From assembly GCF_041051975.1 (NCBI RefSeq), contig NZ_CP163435.1, forward strand, positions 5,861,001 to 5,925,000: a stretch of DNA of 64,000 nucleotides, in the 5' to 3' direction. Position numbers and translations under genes: made by a program. Under the pieces are notes generated by a model that made no database searches, was not told where the DNA came from, and was given only the letters and a program-made list of their open reading frames with translations. This DNA comes from Streptomyces sp. R21. GTDB taxonomy: Bacteria > Actinomycetota > Actinomycetes > Streptomycetales > Streptomycetaceae. Every line of letters starts with the position of its first letter. Positions within the stretch are counted from its first letter, which is position 1. Positions 33,254-41,662 of the stretch are shown piece after piece.

Positions 33254-34966
33254 TCAGAACGAGAAGGGGATGTAGCAGGCGGCGGCGAGGACGATCGCGC
33301 CCCAGCCCAGCAGGGCGGGCCTGCGGTACCAGGCGTCGTCGCCCGGGGCGGGCGGCTCCGCCATGCCGGGCGAGCGGGTGCCGTACACCAGGCCTTCGAG
33401 CTCCTCGGCGGGCTTCGGCTCGGTGAACAGCGAGACGCCGACCATGACCACCGCACCGGCGACGAACCCGGCGATCGCGGAGACGAAGTTGGCGCCCTGG
33501 TCGGTGGGGATGTCGATGATGCCCTGCTTGTAGATGACGAAGTAGTTGATCATCGCCGCCGTGGTGCCCGCGAGCAGGCCCCAGAAGCCGGACTTCTTGG
33601 ACGCGCGCTTCCAGAACATGCCGACGATGAAGACGACGAACATCGGCACGTTGAAGAAGGAGAACAGCGTCTGGAGGTAACTCATGATGTTGGAGAAGGA
33701 GGAGGCGAGGAAGGCCGTGCCGATCGACGCGAGCACGCCGACGACCGTGATGAGCCGGCCGAACCGCACGTAGTACGCGTCCTCGCGGTCCGTGACCACG
33801 TACTTCGCCCAGATGTCGGTGGTGAACACCGTGTTGAAGGACGAGATGTTGGCCGCCATGCCCGCCATGAACGCGGCGAGCAGACCGGTCACCGCGATGC
33901 CGAGCACGCCGTTGGGCATCAACTCCTGCATCAGGTACGGGATCGCGTCGTTGTACTGGAGGTCCGAGCCGGACGTGCCGATCTTCGGCACGAGGACGGC
34001 GGCGACCAGGCCCGGGATCATCACCAGGAAGACGATGAAGATCTTGGGGAACGCGGCGATCAGCGGGGTGCGCTGGGCGGCGGACATGTTCTTCGCGGAC
34101 AGGGCGCGCTGCACCTCGGCGAAGTTCGTCGTCCAGTAGCCGAAGGACAGCACGAAGCCGAGTCCGAGAACGATGGTCAGCCAGTTCGCACCGAGCGGGT
34201 TGGCGCTGCCGATGCCCGTGCCGCCCCACGCGGTGACGAAGTGGTCGCCGTGGCTCTTGGTGAGGGAGTCGGTCAGCCCGTTCCAGCCGCCGACCCTCTT
34301 CAGGCTCAGCACCACGAGCGGGATGAGCGCGGCGAGGATGACGAAGAACTGGAGCACTTCGTTGTAGATCGCCGAGGACAGGCCGCCGAGGGTGATGTAC
34401 GCCAGGACGAAGAACCCGGCGACCACGATGGCCACCCACTGCGGCCAGCCGAGCAGCGCCTCGACGACGATCGCGAGGGCGTAGAGGTTCACGCCGGCGA
34501 TCAGGATGGCGGCGAAGGCGAACAGGGCCGAGCTGAGCAGGTGCGCCCACCTGTCGAAGCGCAGCAGCAGCATCTCCGGCACCGAGCGGACCTTGGAGCC
34601 GTAGTAGAAGGGCATCATCACCAGGCCGAGGAAGACCATGGCCGGGATGGCGCCGATCCAGTACCAGTGCACGGTGTAGAGGCCGTACTGCGCGCTGTTG
34701 GCGGCCATGCCCAGGATCTCGGTGGCGGCGAGGTTGGCCGAGATGAACGCGAGGCCGGTGACCCAGGCGGGTAGCGAACGTCCGGAGAGGAAGAAGTCGA
34801 GGCTCGTCTTCACCGAGCGCCGGGCCGCGAAGCCGATGCCCAGGACGAAGACGAAGTAGATCCCGAGGATCGTGTAGTCGAGCGCGTTGGTGGGAAGTCG
34901 CAGGCCGGCGGCCAGGTGCGCGCCTGGGTCGGCCAGGTATGTGGGGGAATGTGTGGGGGACTGCAT
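33254..34966 (-). CDS. Sodium:solute (SGLT-type) symporter, probably for galactose
   Basis: A 570-aa transporter of the SSS family with about 14 TM helices. It begins with an outward-facing tail, then TM1 (YTILGIYFVFVLGIGFAARR), and has the family motifs DFFLSGRSLPAWVTGLAFISANLAATEILG and AYITLGGLSSAIYNEVLQFF. It is divergent from galTEK across a 188-bp AT-rich regulatory region, which strongly suggests galactose as the substrate and shared control. A small membrane protein gene follows. In S. coelicolor a homologous symporter sits at the same place beside galT (from memory). Confidence 0.88.
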   Translation of the reverse strand: MQSPTHSPTYLADPGAHLAAGLRLPTNALDYTILGIYFVFVLGIGFAARRSVKTSLDFFLSGRSLPAWVTGLAFISANLAATEILGMAANSAQYGLYTVHWYWIGAIPAMVFLGLVMMPFYYGSKVRSVPEMLLLRFDRWAHLLSSALFAFAAILIAGVNLYALAIVVEALLGWPQWVAIVVAGFFVLAYITLGGLSSAIYNEVLQFFVILAALIPLVVLSLKRVGGWNGLTDSLTKSHGDHFVTAWGGTGIGSANPLGANWLTIVLGLGFVLSFGYWTTNFAEVQRALSAKNMSAAQRTPLIAAFPKIFIVFLVMIPGLVAAVLVPKIGTSGSDLQYNDAIPYLMQELMPNGVLGIAVTGLLAAFMAGMAANISSFNTVFTTDIWAKYVVTDREDAYYVRFGRLITVVGVLASIGTAFLASSFSNIMSYLQTLFSFFNVPMFVVFIVGMFWKRASKKSGFWGLLAGTTAAMINYFVIYKQGIIDIPTDQGANFVSAIAGFVAGAVVMVGVSLFTEPKPAEELEGLVYGTRSPGMAEPPAPGDDAWYRRPALLGWGAIVLAAACYIPFSF

Positions 34967-35028
34967 AGGAACTCGCTTCGTTGCGCGAACGGAACAGACC
35001 GGAACCTACGCCTCCACATTCAAGAAAT

Positions 35029-35118
35029 GAACACTTTTGTTGGTGTTCTTTGTTTGATTGTGATGTTGACGGCGCGGAGGAAACATGGTTTGTTGTGTTT
35101 GGTTATGTTGAAGATTGA
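35029..35118. promoter_or_regulatory. Divergent gal control region: dyad GAACAC-N8-GTGTTC and T/G-rich direct repeats
   Basis: In a locally AT-rich tract between the symporter and galT, a 6-bp dyad with 8-bp spacer lies at 35029-35048. Two related direct repeats follow, at 35051-35069 (TGTTTGATTGTGATGTTGA) and from 35096 (TGTTTGGTTATGTTGAAGA), resembling DeoR-type operator units. Streptomyces galP1, known to be galactose-inducible and glucose-repressed, lies upstream of galT, so this is the expected operator. Confidence 0.5.
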
Positions 35119-35154
35119 TCGGGTGTAGGCAGAGAGTCCGATGGGGAGTTCACC

Positions 35155-36219
35155 GTGAAGAAGACCTCGACCCGGCTGGCCGACGGTCGTGAGCTCATCT
35201 ACTACGACGCGCGCGACGACGCGGTGCGCGACGCGGTGGACCGGCGGCCTCTCGACCCCACCGTCACCACTTCGGAGGTACGCCGGGATCCGCTGCTCGG
35301 CGACTGTGTGGCGATCGCCTCGCACCGCCAGGGCCGCACCTACCACCCGCCCGCCGACGAGTGCCCGCTGTGCCCCTCCCAGGGCGACCGGCTGAGCGAG
35401 ATCCCCGACTCCGCCTACGACGTGGTGGTCTTCGAGAACCGCTTCCCGTCGCTGGCCGGCGACTCGGGCCGCTGCGAGGTCGTCTGCTTCACCTCCGACC
35501 ACGACGCGTCCTTCGCCTCGCTGACCGAGGAGCAGGCGGGCCTGGTCCTGGACGCCTGGACCGACCGCACGGCCGAGCTGTCGCATCTCCCCTCCGTGGA
35601 GCAGGTGTTCTGCTTCGAGAACCGCGGCGCCGAGATCGGCGTGACCCTGGGCCACCCGCACGGCCAGATCTACGCCTACCCCTTCACCACTCCGCGTACG
35701 GCCCTGATGCTGCGCCAGCTCGCCGCGCACAAGGAGGCGACGGGCGGGGAGAACCTCTTCGACGAGGTCGTCGCCCGCGAGGTCTCGGACGGTTCACGCA
35801 TCGTCCTGGCGACCGAGCACTGGGTCGCCTTCGTGCCCTACGCCGCGCACTGGCCCTACGAGGTGCACCTCTACCCCCTCCGCCGGGTGCCCGACCTGCT
35901 GGGCCTGGACGAGGGCGCGCGCACAGAATTCCCCCAGGTCTATCTGGAACTCTTGAAGCGGTTCGACCGGATCTTCGGCGAAGGGGAGCCCGCGACGCCG
36001 TACATCTCGGCGTGGCACCAGGCGCCGTTCGGCACACTGGAGGAGTTCGAGGGCGTCAACCGCGACGACTTCGCGCTGCACCTGGAGCTTTTCACCATTC
36101 GCCGTACGTCCGGCAAGCTGAAGTTCCTCGCGGGTTCCGAGTCGGGCATGAGCGTGTTCATCAACGACGTGCCGCCGGAGTCCGCGGCTCAGCGACTGCG
36201 AGAGGTAGCGAGTTCATGA
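35155..36219 (+). CDS. galT: Galactose-1-phosphate uridylyltransferase GalT
   Basis: A 354-aa HIT-superfamily enzyme of the Leloir pathway that exchanges UMP between UDP-glucose and galactose-1-phosphate. The zinc-binding pair is in DECPLCPS, and the active-site HPHGQ is present in VTLGHPHGQIYAYP. A second conserved region is AAHWPYEVHLYPLRRVPDL. The GTG at 35155 follows GGGGAG. The stop overlaps the galE ATG by 4 bp (ATGA). It is the first gene of galTEK, driven by the divergent control region upstream. Confidence 0.95.
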   Translation: MKKTSTRLADGRELIYYDARDDAVRDAVDRRPLDPTVTTSEVRRDPLLGDCVAIASHRQGRTYHPPADECPLCPSQGDRLSEIPDSAYDVVVFENRFPSLAGDSGRCEVVCFTSDHDASFASLTEEQAGLVLDAWTDRTAELSHLPSVEQVFCFENRGAEIGVTLGHPHGQIYAYPFTTPRTALMLRQLAAHKEATGGENLFDEVVAREVSDGSRIVLATEHWVAFVPYAAHWPYEVHLYPLRRVPDLLGLDEGARTEFPQVYLELLKRFDRIFGEGEPATPYISAWHQAPFGTLEEFEGVNRDDFALHLELFTIRRTSGKLKFLAGSESGMSVFINDVPPESAAQRLREVASS

Positions 36220-37205
36220 GTGGGAAGTACCTGGTCACGGGTGGCGCGGGCTATGTGGGCGGCGTGGTCGCGCAGCATCTGCTGGAGGCGGGCCACGAGG
36301 TCACCGTCCTCGACAACCTCTCGACCGGTTTCCGCGAGGGCGTGCCGGCCGGTGCCTCCTTCGTCGAGGGCGACATCCGCGATGCCGCCAAGTGGCTGGA
36401 CTCCTCCTACGACGCCGTTCTGCACTTCGCCGCGTTCTCGCAGGTCGGCGAGTCCGTCGTGAAGCCCGAGAAGTACTGGGACAACAACGTCGGCGGCTCG
36501 ATGGCGCTGCTCGCCGCGATGCGCGAGGCGGGCGTCCGCAAGCTGGTCTTCTCCTCCACGGCCGCGACGTACGGCGAGCCGGAGACGACCCCGATCGTGG
36601 AGTCGGCGCCGACGAAGCCGACCAACCCCTACGGCGCCTCGAAGCTCGCCGTCGACCACATGATCACCGGCGAGGCGGCGGCCCACGGGCTCGCCGCGGT
36701 CAGCCTGCGCTACTTCAACGTGGCGGGCGCGTACGGCGGTCAGGGCGAGCGGCACGACCCCGAGTCGCACCTGATCCCGCTGGTCCTCCAGGTCGCGCAG
36801 GGCCGCCGTGACGCCATCTCGGTCTTCGGCGACGACTACCCGACCGCCGACGGCACCTGTGTGCGCGACTACATCCACGTCGCGGACCTGGCCGAGGCCC
36901 ACCTGCTGGCCGTGCGGGCCGCCACCCCCGGCGAGCACCTGATCTGCAACCTCGGCAACGGAAACGGGTTCTCCGTCCGCGAGGTCATCGAGACGGTGCG
37001 CCAGGTCACCGGCCACCCGATCCCCGAGGTGGTCGCGCCCCGCCGCGGCGGCGACCCGGCGGTGCTGGTCGCCTCGGCCGCCACCGCCCGCGAGCGGCTC
37101 GGCTGGAACCCGTCCCGCGCGGATCTCGCGGGGATCGTCGCGGACGCCTGGGCGTTCGCCCAGAACATCTCTCAGAACATCTCTCAGAACACCGCGAAGG
37201 GCTAG
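36216..37205 (+). CDS. galE: UDP-glucose 4-epimerase GalE
   Basis: A 329-aa SDR-family enzyme interconverting UDP-galactose and UDP-glucose. It has the NAD-binding GGAGYVGGVVAQHLLEAGHEV, the catalytic Ser/Thr in FSSTAATYGEPE, and the YxxxK motif in NPYGASKLAVD. The segment LRYFNVAGAYG is also typical. The ATG overlaps galT by 4 bp, and galK follows after 3 bp. The C-terminus ends in three 12-bp repeats encoding QNIS-QNIS-QNTA, an oddity absent from the catalytic fold. In S. lividans a constitutive promoter (galP2) drives galE and galK; it was not located here. Confidence 0.94.
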   Translation: MSGKYLVTGGAGYVGGVVAQHLLEAGHEVTVLDNLSTGFREGVPAGASFVEGDIRDAAKWLDSSYDAVLHFAAFSQVGESVVKPEKYWDNNVGGSMALLAAMREAGVRKLVFSSTAATYGEPETTPIVESAPTKPTNPYGASKLAVDHMITGEAAAHGLAAVSLRYFNVAGAYGGQGERHDPESHLIPLVLQVAQGRRDAISVFGDDYPTADGTCVRDYIHVADLAEAHLLAVRAATPGEHLICNLGNGNGFSVREVIETVRQVTGHPIPEVVAPRRGGDPAVLVASAATARERLGWNPSRADLAGIVADAWAFAQNISQNISQNTAKG

Positions 37206-37208
37206 CAA

Positions 37209-38351
37209 GTGGGCGTACGGGAAGGCTTCGAGGAGCTGTACGGCACGGCGCCCGAGGGCGTGTGGGCAGCACCCGGCCGAGTGAATCTGATCGGCGAGTA
37301 CACCGACTTCAACGAGGGCTTCGTGATGCCGCTCGCGCTGCCGCACACGGCGGTCGCGGCGGTGTCCCGGCGCGACGACGGGGTCGTCCGGCTGCACTCG
37401 GCGGACATCGAGGGCCCGGTCGTCGAGCTGCACGTCGACGAGCTGGAGCCGCTGACGAACACGAGCTGGGCGGCGTACCCGGCCGGTGTCGTGTGGGTGC
37501 TGCGCGAGGCCGGTCACGCGATCACCGGCGCCGACATCCACCTCGCCTCGACGGTGCCGACCGGCGCGGGACTGTCGTCCTCGGCGGCGCTGGAGGTCGT
37601 CACCGCTCTGGCCCTGAACGACCTGTACGAACTCGGTCTCACCCGGCCCGAGTTGGCGAAGCTCGCGCAGCGCGCGGAGAACGACTTCGTCGGCGTGCCC
37701 TGCGGAGTGATGGACCAGACCGCGTCGGCCTGCTGCGTCGAGGGCCACGCCCTGCACCTGGACTGCCGTGACCTCTCCATCCGCCAGGTCCCCTTCGACC
37801 TGGCCTCCCAGGGCCTGGAGCTGCTGGTCGTCGACACCCGCGTGAAGCACGCGCTGGGCGACGGGGCGTACGCCGAGCGGCGCGAGGGGTGCGAGGAGGG
37901 CGCGCGGCAGCTGGGCGTGACCCACCTGCGCGATGTCGCGTACGCCGAGCTGGACGACGCGCTGTCGCGCCTGACCGACGAGCGCGTGCGCCGCTACGTC
38001 CGCCACGTCGTCTCCGACGACCACCGGGTGGACCGGGTCATCGCCCTGCTCGACGCGGGCGACGTCCGCGCCATCGGCCCGGTCCTGACCGACGGTCACA
38101 CCTCCCTGCGGGACGACCTGCGGATCTCCTGCCCCGAGCTGGACCTGGTCGTCGACACGGCGTGCGCCTCCGGCGCCCTCGGCGCCCGTATGACGGGCGG
38201 CGGCTTCGGCGGCTCGGCGGTCGTGCTGGTGGAGTCGGCAGACGTGGACACGGTGACCAAGGCGGTCACGGAGGCCTTCGCCGCCGCCGGCTTCACCGCG
38301 CCGCGGGTGTTCCCGGCGGTGCCTTCGGCGGGGGCGCGGCGGGTGGGCTGA
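37209..38351 (+). CDS. galK: Galactokinase GalK
   Basis: A 380-aa GHMP kinase that phosphorylates galactose at C1. The galactose-binding signature is GRVNLIGEYTDFNEGFVMP, the ATP loop is VPTGAGLSSSAALEV, and the C-terminal motif is ARMTGGGFGGSAVVL. The GTG at 37209 lies 3 bp after galE, completing the galTEK operon. It converges on the GNAT gene, only 15 bp away, with no terminator visible in that gap. Confidence 0.95.
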   Translation: MGVREGFEELYGTAPEGVWAAPGRVNLIGEYTDFNEGFVMPLALPHTAVAAVSRRDDGVVRLHSADIEGPVVELHVDELEPLTNTSWAAYPAGVVWVLREAGHAITGADIHLASTVPTGAGLSSSAALEVVTALALNDLYELGLTRPELAKLAQRAENDFVGVPCGVMDQTASACCVEGHALHLDCRDLSIRQVPFDLASQGLELLVVDTRVKHALGDGAYAERREGCEEGARQLGVTHLRDVAYAELDDALSRLTDERVRRYVRHVVSDDHRVDRVIALLDAGDVRAIGPVLTDGHTSLRDDLRISCPELDLVVDTACASGALGARMTGGGFGGSAVVLVESADVDTVTKAVTEAFAAAGFTAPRVFPAVPSAGARRVG

Positions 38352-38366
38352 TTCTCAGCCCTCGGC

Positions 38367-38810
38367 TCAGCCCAGCCGCTTGGTCAGTGTGTACTCCGTG
38401 ACCCCCGGCGGATAGTCGGGGATCACGCACACCACCTCGTAGCCGTGCCTGCGGTAGAACTCCGGCGCCTGGAAGTCCCAGGTCTCCAGGCGGGAGTTGA
38501 GACAGCCGTGCTCGGCGTGGGCCGTCGTCTCCGCCGAGGCGAGCAGGCGGGAGCCGAGGCCCGCGCCGCGGAAGCGGTCGTCCACCCAGAGGTAGGTCAC
38601 GTGGAGCCAGCCCGCCCAGGTGTGGCCGACCAGTCCGCCGGCCAGGGTGGCGTCGGCGTCCAGCACCCACACGTGGAGCGGAACCCCGTGTTCAGCGGGG
38701 GTTCCGCGCATCGCGCGCAGCACCGGGGAGGCCTGCGTGTTGGTGTCCCACAGCCGTTTGCGAAGCAGATCGCGCCGCTCCTTGTCGACTCCTGTCTCCA
38801 TACGAAACAT
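38367..38810 (-). CDS. GNAT-family N-acetyltransferase
   Basis: A cytoplasmic acetyl-CoA-dependent transferase of about 147 aa. The acetyl-CoA loop (motif A) is LWVDDRFRGAGLGSRLLASA, and the C-terminal RRHGYEVVCVIPDYPPG is typical for motif B. The substrate is unknown. Three in-frame ATGs (38822, 38810, 38801) are possible; 38810 is chosen because GGTGAG lies 4 bases upstream. The region beyond the start is a divergent promoter shared with a response regulator. Confidence 0.82.
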   Translation of the reverse strand: MFRMETGVDKERRDLLRKRLWDTNTQASPVLRAMRGTPAEHGVPLHVWVLDADATLAGGLVGHTWAGWLHVTYLWVDDRFRGAGLGSRLLASAETTAHAEHGCLNSRLETWDFQAPEFYRRHGYEVVCVIPDYPPGVTEYTLTKRLG

Positions 38811-38879
38811 ACGGCTCACCATAAACGCGCTGGCCAATCAGTTCTGCAAATAACCTTCCGCTCCCCGCCCCCGGCCTTA

Positions 38880-38920
38880 CCCTGATGAACAGCACCGGTG
38901 GGGGCCGGTGCTGATCAGGG
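38880..38920. promoter_or_regulatory. Long interrupted dyad between the GNAT and response-regulator genes
   Basis: CCCTGAT(GAA)CAGCACCGG pairs with CCGGTGCTGATCAGGG around a ~6-nt loop, with one 3-nt bulge. It lies 70 bp from the GNAT start and 160 bp before the response-regulator start. It could be an operator or a leader attenuator. Confidence 0.45.
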
Positions 38921-39080
38921 GGCGAGACAGCCGGGTACGACGCCCGGAGTGGGGGTAGCAGTTGAAGCACGGCGGCGGCCGTGCGGCTGCGGCACTCCGT
39001 TTTCCGGGCCGCAAGCGGGCTCGGGATCACTTCGGGCGCCGTACCTGCGCAGGGTCGTCATCCGACCTGTGGGGGTTTCA

Positions 39081-39848
39081 GTGGTTCGCATCCGAGTCCT
39101 GGTCGTCGACGACCATCGCATCTTCGCCGAGTCGCTCGCCGCGGCCCTTGCCGCCGAGCCCGACGTCGACGTGTCCGCGGCCGGCAGCGGTCCTGCCGCG
39201 CTGCGCTGCCTGGAGCGGGCGGCGGCGGAGGGGCGCAGATTCGACGTGCTGCTCGTCGACGCCGACCTGGGCGGCAACGTGCTGGGCAGCCGGCCCGCCG
39301 TGCCCGTGCAGGAAAGCAACGAGGACGGGCTCGTCGACGGCATCTCGCTCGTCGCGGGCGTGCGCTCCGGCCAGCCGAGCGTGCGCATCGTGGTGCTCGC
39401 CGAGAAGGACGACCCGCGCCGCGCGGCCCTCGCGCTGCAGGCCGGAGCCTCGGGCTGGGTGGCCAAGGACTGCTCGCTCTCCCGGCTGCTCACCGTCATA
39501 CGGGGTGTGCTGCGCGACGAGACGCATCTGCCGCCGGCCCTGCTCACGGGTGTACTGCGGGAGTTGACCGCCGCCCGCAAGCACCGCACCGAGAGCGAGC
39601 GGCTGGTGGAGTCCCTCACGCCGAGGGAGCGCGAGGTGCTGCGCTGCATGGTCGCCGGGCTCGGCCGCAAGGCCGTCGCCGAGCGGCTGTTCCTCTCCCC
39701 GCACACCGTCCGTACGCATATGCAGAACGTGCTCGGGAAGCTGGGCGTGCACTCGACCCTCGCGGCCGTCGCGCTGGCGCGCAGGGCCGGTGTCGGACCG
39801 GTCGACCTAACCGGGGATGTTGTCGAACGGGGCGGTCAACTGGCGTAG
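39081..39848 (+). CDS. NarL/LuxR-type response regulator, orphan
   Basis: A 255-aa two-domain regulator. The receiver has the acidic pair (VLVVDDHRIF), the probable phospho-Asp in FDVLLVDADLGG, and the conserved Lys in SGWVAKDCS. About 20 extra residues (NVLGSRPAVPVQESNEDG) are inserted after the phospho-Asp loop. The LuxR HTH is LTPREREVLRCMVAGLGRKAVAERLFLSPHTVRTHMQNVL. No kinase is adjacent. The GTG at 39081 follows GGGGGT. Its 3' end overlaps the convergent MarR gene by 42 bp. Confidence 0.87.
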   Translation: MVRIRVLVVDDHRIFAESLAAALAAEPDVDVSAAGSGPAALRCLERAAAEGRRFDVLLVDADLGGNVLGSRPAVPVQESNEDGLVDGISLVAGVRSGQPSVRIVVLAEKDDPRRAALALQAGASGWVAKDCSLSRLLTVIRGVLRDETHLPPALLTGVLRELTAARKHRTESERLVESLTPREREVLRCMVAGLGRKAVAERLFLSPHTVRTHMQNVLGKLGVHSTLAAVALARRAGVGPVDLTGDVVERGGQLA

Positions 39849-40304
39849 CAGTCCGGCCAGTTCACCGCGCTGTGCCCGGCTCAGCTCCGCCAGGATCGCG
39901 CGCTCCTGCTCCAGCAGGCCCGCGAGCGCCTGGTCGGCGCGGTCGCGGCCGTCGTCCGTGAGGCGCACCAGCACGCCGCGGCGGTCGCTGGGGTCCGGGA
40001 GGCGCTCCACCAGGCCCTTCTTCGTCAGCCGGTCGATGCGGTTGGTCATGGTGCCGGAGGTGACGAGGGTCTGGGTCAGGAGCTGGCCGGGGGAGAGCTG
40101 GTAGGGCGCGCCCGCACGGCGGAGCGCGGTCAGTACGTCGAACTCCCAGGGCTCCAGGCTGTGCTCGGAGAACGCCAGACGACGCGCCCGGTCCAGGTGC
40201 CGGGCCAGCCTGCTCACCCGGCTGAGCACCTCGAGCGGTTCCACGTCGAGGTCAGGGCGCTCCCGGCGCCATGCTGCGACCAGCCGATCGACCTCGTCCT
40301 CCAT
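39807..40304 (-). CDS. MarR-family transcriptional regulator
   Basis: A 165-aa winged-helix protein. Core features are SEHSLEPWEFDVLTALRRAG, the recognition helix TSGTMTNRIDRLTKKGLVER, and the wing LPDPSDRRGVLVRLT. The ligand is unknown. The ATG at 40304 opens within a divergent region shared with tam, in which three 15-bp repeats of GTCTCTTGA type probably bind this regulator. Its last 14 codons overlap the 3' end of the convergent response-regulator gene. Confidence 0.88.
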   Translation of the reverse strand: MEDEVDRLVAAWRRERPDLDVEPLEVLSRVSRLARHLDRARRLAFSEHSLEPWEFDVLTALRRAGAPYQLSPGQLLTQTLVTSGTMTNRIDRLTKKGLVERLPDPSDRRGVLVRLTDDGRDRADQALAGLLEQERAILAELSRAQRGELAGLLRQLTAPFDNIPG

Positions 40305-40336
40305 GGCGATCAGTGTAGTGGTTGTGTCGACATGAA

Positions 40337-40381
40337 GTCTCTTGAAATAGAGTCTCTTGATATGGAGCTTCTTGACGTCGA
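40337..40381. repeat. Three 15-bp direct repeats in the marR-tam intergenic region
   Basis: Units at 40337-40351, 40352-40366 and 40367-40381 share CTTGA at a strict 15-bp period, followed by a partial GAGAC. The tract is AT-richer than its surroundings. It lies 33-77 bp upstream of marR and 92-136 bp upstream of tam, a likely operator array. Confidence 0.8.
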
Positions 40382-40472
40382 GAGACTTTGGGTGTGAGGG
40401 TGAACCCGCACGGTCAACGACGCGCCGGTACTTCACCGGTACGTCTCCGGTGACTTCCGAGGAGGCCCCTCC

Positions 40473-41291
40473 ATGACTGCCGCCGCCACTCCCACCTGGG
40501 ACCCGGCCCAGTACCTGCGCCACGCCGACCACCGCGCCCGCCCCTTCGCCGACCTGCTGGCCCGCGTCCCGGACCTCCCCGGCGACCCGGCCCGCATCGC
40601 CGACCTCGGCTGCGGCCCCGGCAACGTCACGGCCGTCCTCGTCCGGCGCTGGCCCACCGCGCACATCACCGGCTACGACAACTCCCCGCAGATGCTGGAG
40701 CGGGCGCAGGCATACGCGGGGGCCACGGCCGGCGGCGGGCGGCTCGACTTCGCCCACGCGGACGCCGAGGCGTGGGCGCCCACCCAGACGTACGACCTGA
40801 TCGTCTCGAACGCGGCGCTCCAGTGGGTCGAGGGACACCTCGACGCCTTCTCCGGCTGGCTGGACGCCCTCGCCCCGGGCGGCACCTTCGCCTTCCAGGT
40901 GCCGAACAACATCGACGCGCCGCTGCACGCCCTGATGCGCGAACTCGGTACGAGCGCCCGCTGGAAGGACCGGCTCGGCGACGTCCTGCGACACACGGAC
41001 TCGGTGCACGCGCCCGGCGTCTACCTGGACCGGCTCGCCCGGCTCGGCTGCGAGGCCGACGTCTGGGAGACGACGTATCTGCACGTCCTGGAGGGCGAGG
41101 ACCCCGTCCTCGACTGGGTGAAGGGGACCGGACTGCGCCCCGTCCTCACCGTGCTCGCGGACGACCCGGAGGCCCGGGACGCCTTCGTCGCCGAATACCG
41201 CGACCTGCTGCGCGAGGCCTACCCGAGCGCCGGGTACGGCACGGTGCTCCCGTTCCGCCGTCTGTTCGCCGTCGCCCGCAAGGAGGCGTGA
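40473..41291 (+). CDS. tam: Trans-aconitate 2-methyltransferase
   Basis: A 272-aa SAM-dependent methyltransferase that detoxifies trans-aconitate, an inhibitor of the TCA cycle, by methyl esterification. The SAM site is RIADLGCGPGNVTAVLVRRW with HITGYDNSPQML, and the family segment IVSNAALQWVEGH is present. Tam proteins typically begin WDPAQYLRHADHRARPF as here. The ATG at 40473 follows GAGGAGG. It is coupled to the VOC gene (stop and start share one base, TGATG). Divergent marR may control it. Confidence 0.9.
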   Translation: MTAAATPTWDPAQYLRHADHRARPFADLLARVPDLPGDPARIADLGCGPGNVTAVLVRRWPTAHITGYDNSPQMLERAQAYAGATAGGGRLDFAHADAEAWAPTQTYDLIVSNAALQWVEGHLDAFSGWLDALAPGGTFAFQVPNNIDAPLHALMRELGTSARWKDRLGDVLRHTDSVHAPGVYLDRLARLGCEADVWETTYLHVLEGEDPVLDWVKGTGLRPVLTVLADDPEARDAFVAEYRDLLREAYPSAGYGTVLPFRRLFAVARKEA

Positions 41292-41662
41292 TGCTCACCG
41301 CCGTCGACCACGTCCAGCTCGCCGCCCCGCCCGGCACGGAGGACGCCCTGCGCGCGTACTACGTCGACGTGCTCGGCATGACGGAGATCCCCAAGCCGCC
41401 CGTCCTCGCCGCCCGCGGGGGCTGCTGGTTCGCAGCGGGGGCGGTTCAGCTGCATCTGGGGACGGAACAGGACTTCCGGCCCGCGAAGAAGGCCCATCCC
41501 GGGCTGCGGGTCAGGGACATCGAGGCGTACGCCGACCGGCTCGCGGCCCACGGCGCCCAGGTCACCTGGGACGACAACCTCCCCGGCCACCGGCGCTTCT
41601 ACTCCGAGGACCCGGTGGGCAACCGCCTGGAGTTCCTGGAACCCCTGCGGGGACGGGACTAG
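41291..41662 (+). CDS. VOC/glyoxalase-superfamily protein
   Basis: A 123-aa single-repeat VOC domain protein. Recognisable parts are LTAVDHVQLAAPPGTEDALRAYYVDVLGM at the N-terminus and the terminal FYSEDPVGNRLEFLEP with the metal-site Glu. Such proteins bind a metal and act in dioxygenase, isomerase or resistance chemistry; the specific reaction is unknown. It shares one base with the tam stop codon and overlaps the end of the convergent TetR gene by 4 bp. Confidence 0.87.
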   Translation: MLTAVDHVQLAAPPGTEDALRAYYVDVLGMTEIPKPPVLAARGGCWFAAGAVQLHLGTEQDFRPAKKAHPGLRVRDIEAYADRLAAHGAQVTWDDNLPGHRRFYSEDPVGNRLEFLEPLRGRD

